A stretch of DNA of 64,000 nucleotides. Source: Clostridiaceae bacterium. Lineage in GTDB: Bacteria > Bacillota > Clostridia > Peptostreptococcales > T1SED10-28. The notes under the pieces were generated by a model, which made no database searches, had not been told where the DNA came from, and saw only the letters and a program-made list of their open reading frames with translations. The position numbers and the translations under genes are program-made. Below are positions 53,587-62,268 of the stretch, one piece after another; position 1 is the stretch's first letter; each line of letters begins with the position of its first letter. The DNA lies in assembly GCA_003554105.1 (NCBI GenBank), contig PWFQ01000075.1, positions 1 through 64,000 of the forward strand. Direction: 5' to 3'.

Positions 53587-54633
53587 ATGTACGGAAAAGC
53601 TCTTTTGAAAAAACTAAGTGAATCATCTGGAGTTTCAGGATATGAAGAAGGTTTATTTGAGACAGTTTCAGAATACTTTAAGCCCTTATCTGATGAGATC
53701 AGACAAGATGCGTTAGGAAATATCGTCATTTTTAAGAAAGGTCGAACTTCTAACGGTAAAATCATGTTGGCGGCTCATTTAGACGAAATCGGTTTAATGG
53801 TAAAAAAAATCGATAAGAATGGGTATCTCCATGTAACCGGTATCGGGGGATTTGATCAAAGAGTTCTCCCCTGCCAAGAAGTAGTTGTTCATGGGAGGGA
53901 AAATCATTTCGGAGTAATAGGAATCCTGCCTCCTCATATTACCGGTGGTGATCATAAAAATTCTATCAAGCTTGAGGATCTTAGAATTGACATCGGCTAC
54001 GATTATGACAATGCTTCTGAAAAAGTATCCGTAGGGGATATTGTTACGATTAGACGAGACCTTGTGGAGTTATCCAATGGAAGGCTAGCAGGAAAGGCTT
54101 TAGATGATCGTGCAGGCGTTGTAAGCTTATATGAAGCACTAAGCGACCTTAAAGACGTTCAGCACGATATCGACTGTTATATTGTGCTCACGGTACAGGA
54201 AGAGGTTGGAACCCGTGGAGCGATTACTTCTACTTATGGAATTGAACCTGACTTGGGTATTGCCGTTGATGTCGGATTCGGCAAAACACCTGAATTAAAT
54301 ACCCATGATACGATTGAACTGTCAAAAGGCCCTGCGATATCAGTTGGAGGGAACACTCACCCAAATATTTTCAAGGGATTAAAGGATCTTGCGAAAGAAT
54401 ACAGCATACCATACCAGATTGAAGTCGCACCCGGCGCTACAGGTACTGATGCCTGGGCAATGCAAATTAGCCGTGGAGGAGTCGCTACAGGTTTGCTGTC
54501 GATTCCCCTGCGATATATGCATACTTCAGTTGAAACCATCGACTATCAGGATGTTAAACATACAGGCAGATTGCTCTCCAAACTGGTTACACACTTCAAC
54601 TCTGAAGATTTGGAGGGATTTTTATGCTATTAA
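53587..54633 (+). CDS. M42 family metallopeptidase, copy 1
   Basis: The 348-residue aminopeptidase-like protein has the M42 metal and catalytic motifs: AAHLDEIGLMV, GKALDDRAG, VQEEVGTRGA, an Asp in IAVDVG and the last His in RYMHTSVET. M42 enzymes form large tetrahedral complexes that trim peptides in the cytoplasm. This is the first of three tandem paralogues; it overlaps the second by 10 bases. Confidence 0.92.
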   Translation: MYGKALLKKLSESSGVSGYEEGLFETVSEYFKPLSDEIRQDALGNIVIFKKGRTSNGKIMLAAHLDEIGLMVKKIDKNGYLHVTGIGGFDQRVLPCQEVVVHGRENHFGVIGILPPHITGGDHKNSIKLEDLRIDIGYDYDNASEKVSVGDIVTIRRDLVELSNGRLAGKALDDRAGVVSLYEALSDLKDVQHDIDCYIVLTVQEEVGTRGAITSTYGIEPDLGIAVDVGFGKTPELNTHDTIELSKGPAISVGGNTHPNIFKGLKDLAKEYSIPYQIEVAPGATGTDAWAMQISRGGVATGLLSIPLRYMHTSVETIDYQDVKHTGRLLSKLVTHFNSEDLEGFLCY

Positions 54634-55640
54634 AAGACCTATGTATGACCCATGCTGTTGCAGGCAACGAAAAACCCTTAAGAGACCTTCTGTTATCTTA
54701 TTTCAAAGATGCCGGGATGGAGCCGAAGATTGATCGAATAGGTAATCTCATTGTTTCAAATGATGTGGACTCAGATCTTCATATTGCCATTACAGCACAT
54801 ATGGATGAAGTGGGATTGATGGTTAAGGGAGTTGATGAAAGCGGTCTTATCCGTTTTTTTCCTGTCGGTGGAATGGATCCGAGAATACTGGTGTCCAAAG
54901 TCGTAGAAATTGGCGAGAATCGCATCAAGGGGGTCATCGGCGCAAAACCGATCCATATGCAGAAGGCGCCCGAAAGAGATAAAGCTTTCACAATCGATCA
55001 ACTCTACATTGATATCGGTACGAATAGCAAAAAAGAGACCGAAAATTTGGTATCTCCGGGAGATTACATCAATTTTATTAGTGAATATCGTGAATTTGGG
55101 GATCATAAAGTAAAAGCGAAGGCCTTGGATAATCGTGTAGGTTGTTGGATGACAATGGAGATGCTGAAACTGGAAACAGATGTCAGGATTACAGGCATTT
55201 TCACAGTCCAGGAAGAACTAGGACTCCGTGGATCTGCCGTCGCGGCAAATAACCTTGATGCTGATTTAGTATTAGTTTTAGAAGGGACAACATGCGGAGA
55301 TGCTACGGAAGTAGAGGATCACCTGAAAACAACAGAGTTAGGCAAAGGTCCTGCGATATCAATTATGGACCGGACGTCGATCTATCAGAAATCCCATGTT
55401 AAAGATTTGATTCGTGTTGCAAACCAGCATGAAATCCCATGGCAATATCGCCGCAATTCTTTTGGCGGCAATGATGGAGGCAGGTTCCAATATGCTAAAG
55501 AAGGGACCAGTGTCTTATCTTTAGCAACTCCCTGCAGATATATTCATTCACCGGTTTCTGTAATGGATACGAGAGACTTTAATCATATGAAGGATTTACT
55601 TATCCGCTTTATCGAAGATCGATCAAAAGGAGGCAGATAA
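54624..55640 (+). CDS. M42 family metallopeptidase, copy 2
   Basis: The 338-residue paralogue keeps TAHMDEVGLMVKG, KALDNRVG, VQEELGLRGS and RYIHSPVS. At the position of the metal-binding Asp it has Glu (VLEGTTCGD), as in some glutamyl-aminopeptidase-like members, which hints at a different preference from copy 1. It overlaps copy 1 by 10 bases and copy 3 starts 3 bases after its stop. Confidence 0.9.
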   Translation: MLLKDLCMTHAVAGNEKPLRDLLLSYFKDAGMEPKIDRIGNLIVSNDVDSDLHIAITAHMDEVGLMVKGVDESGLIRFFPVGGMDPRILVSKVVEIGENRIKGVIGAKPIHMQKAPERDKAFTIDQLYIDIGTNSKKETENLVSPGDYINFISEYREFGDHKVKAKALDNRVGCWMTMEMLKLETDVRITGIFTVQEELGLRGSAVAANNLDADLVLVLEGTTCGDATEVEDHLKTTELGKGPAISIMDRTSIYQKSHVKDLIRVANQHEIPWQYRRNSFGGNDGGRFQYAKEGTSVLSLATPCRYIHSPVSVMDTRDFNHMKDLLIRFIEDRSKGGR

Positions 55641-55642
55641 AT

Positions 55643-56644
55643 ATGGAGAAAATTAATGATCAAGTACTAAAAGAACTTTTAATGACTTTCGGGCCTTCCG
55701 GGCATGAAGAAAAAGTACGTCAGTTTATCGAAAATGAAATAAAAGACTATGTTGATGAAATTCAGGTTGATGTGTTAGGAAACCTTATTGCTCGTAAAAA
55801 AGGACCGGGTAAAAAAATAATGTTGGCGGGCCATATGGATCAAATTGGCTTCATGGTAACCTATATTGATAAAAATGGATTTTTGCGTTTTACTAACATC
55901 GGAGGCATTTCTCCAACAATTTCTCTTTCTCAAAGAGTAATTTTTAACAACGGAACAATCGGTGTCATCGGTAGTGAACACCTGGAAAGTGCAAAAGACC
56001 TTAAACTTGATAAAATGTATATCGATATTGGAGCAACCTCCAAGGAGGAAGCTGAAAAACTGGTGGAAATTGGAGATGTCTGCGGGTATCATCACGATGC
56101 GACAATTGATGATTTGAAAGTCATCTCTCCCAGTTTGGACGATCGTATCGGATGCTATATTATGATGGAAACGATCAAGGAGCTTAAAGAAGTGAAAAAC
56201 GATCTCTATTTTGTTTTTACGGTCCAGGAAGAGTTGGGGATTAGGGGTGCAAAGACCTCTGCCTATCGAGTGGAGCCTGAAATCGGGATTGCATATGATG
56301 TAACAATGACAGGGGATACACCCAAGGCGAGAACAATGGCTTTGAAAATGGGCAAAGGACTTGCTATAAAAGCTCGGGACAATTCTTTGATTACTCATCC
56401 TAAACTCAAAGAACACCTTGTTAACGAAGCAAAAAAAGGAAATTTCCCATATCAGATAGAAGTCCTTGAGTTTGGTGGAACAGATTCCGGAGCAATTCAT
56501 CTTTCTAAAGAAGGGGTTCCTTCCGGAGTAATTTCTATTCCAACACGTTATATCCACAGTACTTGTGAAATGGTCAGTACAAAAGATGTCATCGATTCAG
56601 TGAATTATTCTTTGCAGGTTCTAAACTCAGATTTCCCTTTTTAG
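55643..56644 (+). CDS. M42 family metallopeptidase, copy 3
   Basis: The 333-residue paralogue keeps AGHMDQIGFMV (Gln where the others have Glu), SLDDRIG, VQEELGIRGA, an Asp in IAYDVT and RYIHSTCE. The Gln is the main difference at the first motif. A three-gene M42 set in one operon, with different residues near the metal site, suggests a mixed or sequential peptide-trimming machine. The operon ends at the terminator at 56686. Confidence 0.9.
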   Translation: MEKINDQVLKELLMTFGPSGHEEKVRQFIENEIKDYVDEIQVDVLGNLIARKKGPGKKIMLAGHMDQIGFMVTYIDKNGFLRFTNIGGISPTISLSQRVIFNNGTIGVIGSEHLESAKDLKLDKMYIDIGATSKEEAEKLVEIGDVCGYHHDATIDDLKVISPSLDDRIGCYIMMETIKELKEVKNDLYFVFTVQEELGIRGAKTSAYRVEPEIGIAYDVTMTGDTPKARTMALKMGKGLAIKARDNSLITHPKLKEHLVNEAKKGNFPYQIEVLEFGGTDSGAIHLSKEGVPSGVISIPTRYIHSTCEMVSTKDVIDSVNYSLQVLNSDFPF

Positions 56645-56685
56645 AAGACGCTTCACAAATTGAACACCAAATAACCTTTATACGA

Positions 56686-56724
56686 CAAAAGTGCTTAACT
56701 CAGCCATTGAGTTAAGCACTTTTG
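56686..56724. terminator. Bidirectional terminator between convergent genes
   Basis: CAAAAGTGCTTAACTCA (56686-56702) and TGAGTTAAGCACTTTTG (56708-56724) form a perfect 17-bp stem with a five-base loop. A/T tracts inside the stem serve as the U-run on either strand. Confidence 0.9.
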
Positions 56725-56768
56725 TTATGGTTTTTCAACAGGATGCAAATAGGGTAATGAATATCTGT

Positions 56769-57965
56769 TTAAACTGTTTTTCCAGGATATTGCTCCAAAG
56801 CGGTTTTCAGAACTTGCATAGCACGCTTTAAATCATCTTCTTTAAGAACGTAAGCAATTCTCACTTCATCTCGACCAAGGCCCGGAGTTGCATAGAACCC
56901 TTCAGAAGGAGCCATCATAACGGTATCTCCATCCAAATCAAAATCTTTTAATAGCCATATGACAAACTTCTCAGCATCATCAACCGGCAATTTTACGTTC
57001 ATATAGAATGCTCCTGTAGGCTTTTTGCATAAAACACCGGGCATTTCCTGTAAAGCATTAAAAAGGATCATCCGTCGGTTATCATATTCATCATTTACAC
57101 TTTTAAAATACTTCTGCTCAGTCTGGTAAAGGGCTGCTGCGCCGATCTGCTCCAAGGTTGCAACACAAAGTCTGCTTTGTGCAAGTTTCAGCATTTGCGC
57201 TATCAACTCTTTGTTTTTTGTCGCTACAGATCCGATTCTTGCACCACATGCGCTATAACGCTTAGAAACGCTGTCAACAACAATAACCCGGTCCTGGACA
57301 CCCTCTATATTTCCAAAACTGGTAAACTCTAAATCATCGTAAACAAACTCTCGATAAACTTCATCAGCAATGATAAAGAGATTGTATTCCTTCGCTAAAC
57401 TTGCCAACATTTCAACCTCTTCTTTTGTATAAACTACACCGGTAGGGTTACCGGGGTTAGACAGAATAATCGCTTTTGTTTTTGGTTTGATTAATTCTTC
57501 AATCGCTTTCCGGTCAGGAAGATGGAAACCTTCTTCCGGTGTTGTTGTAATAGGAGCGACTTTTACATCAACCGCTGAAGTGAATCCATTATAATTCGTA
57601 TAGAATGGCTCAGGTACAAGCACCTCATCGCCTGCATCACAAACTGCTATCACTGAGAATAAAAGAGCTTCAGAGCCTCCATTGGTAATTAAAATCTCGT
57701 CCTTTTCATAATGCATATCATACTTTTTGTAATACTTAATCATGGCATCGATCAGCTCCGGAATTCCTTCAGAAAAAGTATACGCAATAACTTCTTCATC
57801 AAAATTACGAATGGCCTCCATAAAAGATTTCGGAGTTTCAATATCCGGCTGACCAATGTTCAGATGAAAAACATGTTTTCCTGCTGCCTTTGCCTGTTTC
57901 GCATAAGGCACTAACTTTCGAATTGGTGATTCTTGCATCGCCGTTAATCTTTTTGATAACTGCAC
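56769..57965 (-). CDS. Class I/II pyridoxal-phosphate aminotransferase
   Basis: The 398-residue fold-type I enzyme resembles aspartate/alanine aminotransferases. It has HLNIGQPDIETP, LSNPGNPTG, the Asp and Tyr of IIADEVYREFVYDD, the PLP lysine in DSVSKRYSACG(A)RIG and a C-terminal RIAY arginine for the carboxylate. Substrate is uncertain. Start: GGGAGGG abuts the ATG at 57971 with no spacer, whereas the GTG at 57965 has six bases, so I chose 57965. It is the only long minus-strand gene in the second half of the window. Confidence 0.87.
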   Translation of the reverse strand: MQLSKRLTAMQESPIRKLVPYAKQAKAAGKHVFHLNIGQPDIETPKSFMEAIRNFDEEVIAYTFSEGIPELIDAMIKYYKKYDMHYEKDEILITNGGSEALLFSVIAVCDAGDEVLVPEPFYTNYNGFTSAVDVKVAPITTTPEEGFHLPDRKAIEELIKPKTKAIILSNPGNPTGVVYTKEEVEMLASLAKEYNLFIIADEVYREFVYDDLEFTSFGNIEGVQDRVIVVDSVSKRYSACGARIGSVATKNKELIAQMLKLAQSRLCVATLEQIGAAALYQTEQKYFKSVNDEYDNRRMILFNALQEMPGVLCKKPTGAFYMNVKLPVDDAEKFVIWLLKDFDLDGDTVMMAPSEGFYATPGLGRDEVRIAYVLKEDDLKRAMQVLKTALEQYPGKTV

Positions 57966-58095
57966 AACCATCCCTCCCAAATTGTTATTAATTAAACCTA
58001 TCATGTATATCATATCATGGTTCTGAATAAAATCCTAGAGTGAATCAGTACCTGAGAATTCTGACTATTTAAAGGTTAAAAGGTCCTGGCAATCC

Positions 58096-58124
58096 ATGAT
58101 TTTATAATATATTTATGTTATAAT
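58096..58124 (+). promoter_or_regulatory. Promoter of miaB-mutS-mutL
   Basis: A perfect TATAAT (58119-58124) is preceded 17 bases upstream by a weak -35 (ATGATT, 58096-58101), divergent from the aminotransferase gene. Confidence 0.55.
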
Positions 58125-58165
58125 TGTACAATGAAAATATGACCATCTTGCAAGGAGGAAATCGA

Positions 58166-59596
58166 TTGAAAAGAAGTAACCATAAAGCACCGGTAATGAA
58201 TAATGTCAATGAAAGTATCAATCAAATAAAAGAAAGTAATCGTTTCTTTGAGTTGAAGAGCGGGTTTGGGAAAAAGTATTTAATTGAGACCCACGGTTGT
58301 CAAATGAATGAGCATGACTCTGAAAAATTAGAAGGCTTTCTCTCTCAAATGAATTATGTAAAAACAGATGCCCGGGAAGAAGCAGACTTGATTATATTCA
58401 ATACCTGTTGCGTGAGAGAAAATGCAGAGCTGAAAATTTATGGGAAGCTGGGTGCACTCAAACATTTGAAAAAAAAGAGTAAAGACTTGATCATTGCTTT
58501 ATGCGGGTGTATGATGCAGCAAAAACATGTGGTAGATTATGTACAAACAACCTATCCCCACGTGGATTTGATTTTTGGAACCCACAACTTGCACAATTTT
58601 CCCGCCCTTCTTCAGCGAACTCTCGAAGAAGAAGGTGCAATTATTGATGTTTGGAGTGAAGAGGGAGAAATTATCGAGGGACTAGCTGTCAGTCGAAAAT
58701 TTGGAATTAAATCCTTTGTAAATATCATGTACGGTTGTAATAATTTTTGTACCTATTGTATTGTCCCCTACACACGAGGGCGAGAGCGCAGTCGTGAAGT
58801 AATGGAAGTGGTTAGAGAAGTAGAAGAACTGGTTTCGAATGGAACAAAGGAAGTTATGCTCCTCGGTCAAAATGTAAACTCTTATGGGAAAACATTGGAA
58901 GGGAATGTTGATTTCTCGGATTTACTCATAAAAGTTGCTGAAATCCAAGGAATTCAAAGAATTCGTTTTATGACATCTCATCCGAAGGATTTATCTGAAA
59001 AGTTGATTGAAACAATGGGAAATATCCGGGAAATATGCAACCATATCCATCTGCCCCTTCAAGCAGGAAGCAATAAAGTATTAAAGGAAATGAATCGAGG
59101 ATATACTCAGGAAGAATACTTAAGAATTATCACGAAAATCAAGAATAGAATACCCGAAATTGCCATTACCACTGATATAATCGTCGGATTTCCCGGCGAA
59201 GAAGAAAAGGATTTTGAAAAAACTCTGAAAGTAGCAGAAACTGTGAAGTTTGATTCCGCTTTTACTTTCCTCTATTCTAAACGGGAAGGAACGCCTGCGG
59301 CACGCAGTTCTGAGCATATTGCAGAAGATGTTAAGAAAGTTCGCTTCCAACGTTTGAAGAAATTGATTGATGAAATTGCTTATTATAAGAACCAGCAATT
59401 GTTAAATCAAACAGTTGAAGTGCTGGTAGAGGGATCCAGTAAAAAAAATCCAAATATATACACAGGAAGAACAGAGACAAGTAAAACAGTAAATTTTCCT
59501 GGAGATCCTTCCCTTGAAGGAAAAATCGTAAGAGTAAAGATTCTGGATGCAAAAACCTACTCCTTTGATGGGGAGGTTAAGGAGGTTCTTTCATGA
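58166..59596 (+). CDS. miaB: tRNA-2-methylthio-N6-dimethylallyladenosine synthase
   Basis: The 476-residue radical-SAM methylthiotransferase acts on i6A37 of tRNAs. The N-terminal cluster cysteines are in HGCQMNEHDSE, NTCCVRENAE and LCGCMMQQ; the radical-SAM CNNFCTYC motif follows, then a C-terminal TRAM domain (NQTVEVLVEGSS). The TTG at 58166 has AAGGAGG seven bases upstream; the frame's earlier ATG (58124) overlaps the promoter. It overlaps mutS by four bases. Confidence 0.95.
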   Translation: MKRSNHKAPVMNNVNESINQIKESNRFFELKSGFGKKYLIETHGCQMNEHDSEKLEGFLSQMNYVKTDAREEADLIIFNTCCVRENAELKIYGKLGALKHLKKKSKDLIIALCGCMMQQKHVVDYVQTTYPHVDLIFGTHNLHNFPALLQRTLEEEGAIIDVWSEEGEIIEGLAVSRKFGIKSFVNIMYGCNNFCTYCIVPYTRGRERSREVMEVVREVEELVSNGTKEVMLLGQNVNSYGKTLEGNVDFSDLLIKVAEIQGIQRIRFMTSHPKDLSEKLIETMGNIREICNHIHLPLQAGSNKVLKEMNRGYTQEEYLRIITKIKNRIPEIAITTDIIVGFPGEEEKDFEKTLKVAETVKFDSAFTFLYSKREGTPAARSSEHIAEDVKKVRFQRLKKLIDEIAYYKNQQLLNQTVEVLVEGSSKKNPNIYTGRTETSKTVNFPGDPSLEGKIVRVKILDAKTYSFDGEVKEVLS

Positions 59597-62268
59597 ATAA
59601 ACTCACACCAATGATGCAACAGTATGTAAAGCTTAAAGAAGAATATCCTGATGCTTTGCTTTTTTTTCGTCTTGGGGATTTTTACGAGCTGTTTTTTGAC
59701 GATGCCATTACTGCTGCCAGAGAATTGGAAATCACGCTAACAGCCAGAGACTGCGGACAGGAAGAGAAAGCCGCCATGTGTGGCGTGCCACATCATTCGG
59801 CAACAAGTTATCTTGATCGACTCGTGGAAAAAGGTTATAAGGTTGCAATTTGCGAGCAAATGGAAGATCCATCCCAGGCAAAAGGCATTGTCAAACGTGA
59901 TGTTGTTCGGGTTATCACCCCCGGTACACTGATCGATACAAAGCTGCTAGACGAGAAAAGCAACAATTATTTGCTGAGTATGTATCTTTCTGCTAAAGGA
60001 AGTAGTCTTTCTTATGTAGACATTTCCACAGGGGAGTTCTATACAACTGAATACTTGGGAAACGATGAAAAAACACTCCAGCAGATACTCGATGAGACCC
60101 TAAAGATCCAACCCAAGGAAATCATTTACTATACTGATCCTCAACAAGAATTTGGAAATGGTTTTTCTCTTTTATTAAGAAAAGAAGGATTTTATAGTAA
60201 GGAAATGGAGAGGAAGGATGTTGACTCCGATTTACTTGAGAGAAGAATTAAACAACATTTTCATGTTGATCGTTTAGATACTATGGGATTCAGCCCTAGC
60301 GGACTTGAAGTTCTCTCGGCCGGAATGCTGATTGATTATCTTAAAAAGACTCAAAAACGAAGCTTAAGTCATATTAATGAAATTATGTTTTACTCAACAT
60401 CAGAAAACATGACGTTAGATTACAATACCCGGAGAAATCTTGAGTTAACCGAGACAATTCAGTTAAAGCGAAGGAAGGGAAGCTTGCTATGGGTCATCGA
60501 TAAAACCGCTACAGCAATGGGAGGACGTCTTTTGCGTAAATGGATTGAGGAACCTCTGATTAAAGAAAGCAAAATACGAGAACGCCTCAATACTGTTGAA
60601 TATTTTAAAGAACATTTATTAGAACGGCAAGAAATGGACGACGCTTTAAAGAACATCTACGACCTTGAACGTCTCACATCTAAAATAGGATACGACAATG
60701 CAAATCCCAGAGATTTAATTTCTCTAAAATCCTCTATCAGCCATTTACCAAAAATCAAAGCAATTCTTGAATCAAGCAGAGACCCTTTTTGTCAAAAGCT
60801 CTTGAAGGATTTTGATCTATTAAGTGATGTCTGGAATTTTATTGAGGAAGCAGTTTTAGATGATCCTTCCATTGGGATAAAAGATGGCAATATCATCAAA
60901 GAAACCTATAATGATGAAGTTAAAGAGTTAAGATTACTCTCCACAGAAGGTCACAAATGGATGACAGCACTTGAAGAACAGGAGCGTCAGCATACTGGTA
61001 TAAAATCTTTGAAAGTAAAATATAATAGAGTTTTCGGTTATTTTATCGATATTACCCGTTCAAATCTTCATCTTGTTCCTGAGCATTACATTCGAAAACA
61101 GACACTTGCAAACAGTGAACGTTATGTCACTTCTGAGCTAAAAGAAATGGAATCAAAAATTCTCGGTGCTGAGGAGAAAATCACACAATTAGAATATCAT
61201 TTATTTCTTGAAGTAAGAGAGGTAATAAAAAAAGAAATTTCCAGAATTCAGAAAACAGCCAAAGCCGTAGCAACGATCGATGTTTTAAAAGGATTTGCTC
61301 AGATTGCAGTAGAGAACGACTATATCAAACCCAGGGTTCTCAAATCTTCATCCATTGAAATCAAAGGTGGCCGGCATCCGGTTGTAGAGAGAATGTTCCA
61401 GGAAGAAGACTTTATTCCAAACGATACGCACATCGATCATAATGATAAAGCCATTTCAATTATTACAGGGCCAAATATGGCAGGAAAATCAACATATATG
61501 AGACAAGTTGCATTAATCTCTCTGATGGCTCAAATTGGTTGTTTTGTACCTGCATCAGAAGCAACAATAGGAATCGTTGATCGTATTTTTACCCGTGTGG
61601 GAGCAAGTGATGATCTGTCTCAAGGGAAGAGTACTTTTATGGTGGAAATGACTGAAATGGCTCATATCCTCAACCATGCAACCGATCAAAGTTTATTGAT
61701 TTTAGATGAAATCGGAAGAGGGACAAGCACTTTTGATGGCCTCAGTATTGCGTGGGCGATTCTCGAAGAGATCAGTTGTCATCTAAAGGCAAAGACTTTA
61801 TTTTCCACGCACTATCACGAACTGACCTCCTTGAGTGAAAAATTAGTAAACGTGGAAAATTATCAGATTTCAGTAAAGGAAGAAGGGGAAGATATCATCT
61901 TCCTGCGAAAGGTCATAAAAGGAAGTGCAGATAAAAGTTATGGTATTCAAGTTGCGAGATTGGCGGGATTGCCAAAGAGCATCATTAATAATGCTAACAG
62001 GATCCTGAATGGGTTGGAAGAAAAAAAAGACACAAATAAAATTCAACCGAAGCCCCTGGGACCCCAGCAGAAATCCAAAGATCAGGAACCACGTCAACTG
62101 GATTTTCAAACCTTTTATCAAAAGCAGATTTTAGACGATGTAAAGAAAATCAACCTTATGGAAACAACGCCACTTGATGCAATGAATTATTTGTTTAAAC
62201 TTCAACAGCAGGTCAAAAAAATTGCAGAGGAGAATACTCATGGCAAGAAGAGTAAGAATGCTCGATGA
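59593..62268 (+). CDS. mutS: DNA mismatch repair protein MutS
   Basis: The 891-residue mismatch-recognition ATPase begins TPMMQQYVKLKEEYPDALLFFRLGDFYE, the MutS I domain with the mismatch-reading F-x-E motif (RLGDFYELF). Walker A is GPNMAGKSTYM, Walker B is LLILDEIGRGTST, and the HTH tail is intact. It works with MutL, encoded next. Confidence 0.97.
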   Translation: MNKLTPMMQQYVKLKEEYPDALLFFRLGDFYELFFDDAITAARELEITLTARDCGQEEKAAMCGVPHHSATSYLDRLVEKGYKVAICEQMEDPSQAKGIVKRDVVRVITPGTLIDTKLLDEKSNNYLLSMYLSAKGSSLSYVDISTGEFYTTEYLGNDEKTLQQILDETLKIQPKEIIYYTDPQQEFGNGFSLLLRKEGFYSKEMERKDVDSDLLERRIKQHFHVDRLDTMGFSPSGLEVLSAGMLIDYLKKTQKRSLSHINEIMFYSTSENMTLDYNTRRNLELTETIQLKRRKGSLLWVIDKTATAMGGRLLRKWIEEPLIKESKIRERLNTVEYFKEHLLERQEMDDALKNIYDLERLTSKIGYDNANPRDLISLKSSISHLPKIKAILESSRDPFCQKLLKDFDLLSDVWNFIEEAVLDDPSIGIKDGNIIKETYNDEVKELRLLSTEGHKWMTALEEQERQHTGIKSLKVKYNRVFGYFIDITRSNLHLVPEHYIRKQTLANSERYVTSELKEMESKILGAEEKITQLEYHLFLEVREVIKKEISRIQKTAKAVATIDVLKGFAQIAVENDYIKPRVLKSSSIEIKGGRHPVVERMFQEEDFIPNDTHIDHNDKAISIITGPNMAGKSTYMRQVALISLMAQIGCFVPASEATIGIVDRIFTRVGASDDLSQGKSTFMVEMTEMAHILNHATDQSLLILDEIGRGTSTFDGLSIAWAILEEISCHLKAKTLFSTHYHELTSLSEKLVNVENYQISVKEEGEDIIFLRKVIKGSADKSYGIQVARLAGLPKSIINNANRILNGLEEKKDTNKIQPKPLGPQQKSKDQEPRQLDFQTFYQKQILDDVKKINLMETTPLDAMNYLFKLQQQVKKIAEENTHGKKSKNAR

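Noticed and set aside
55775-56557. 260-residue minus-strand frame
   Set aside because: Cys/His/Phe-rich shadow of the third M42 gene, with no start signal or family resemblance.
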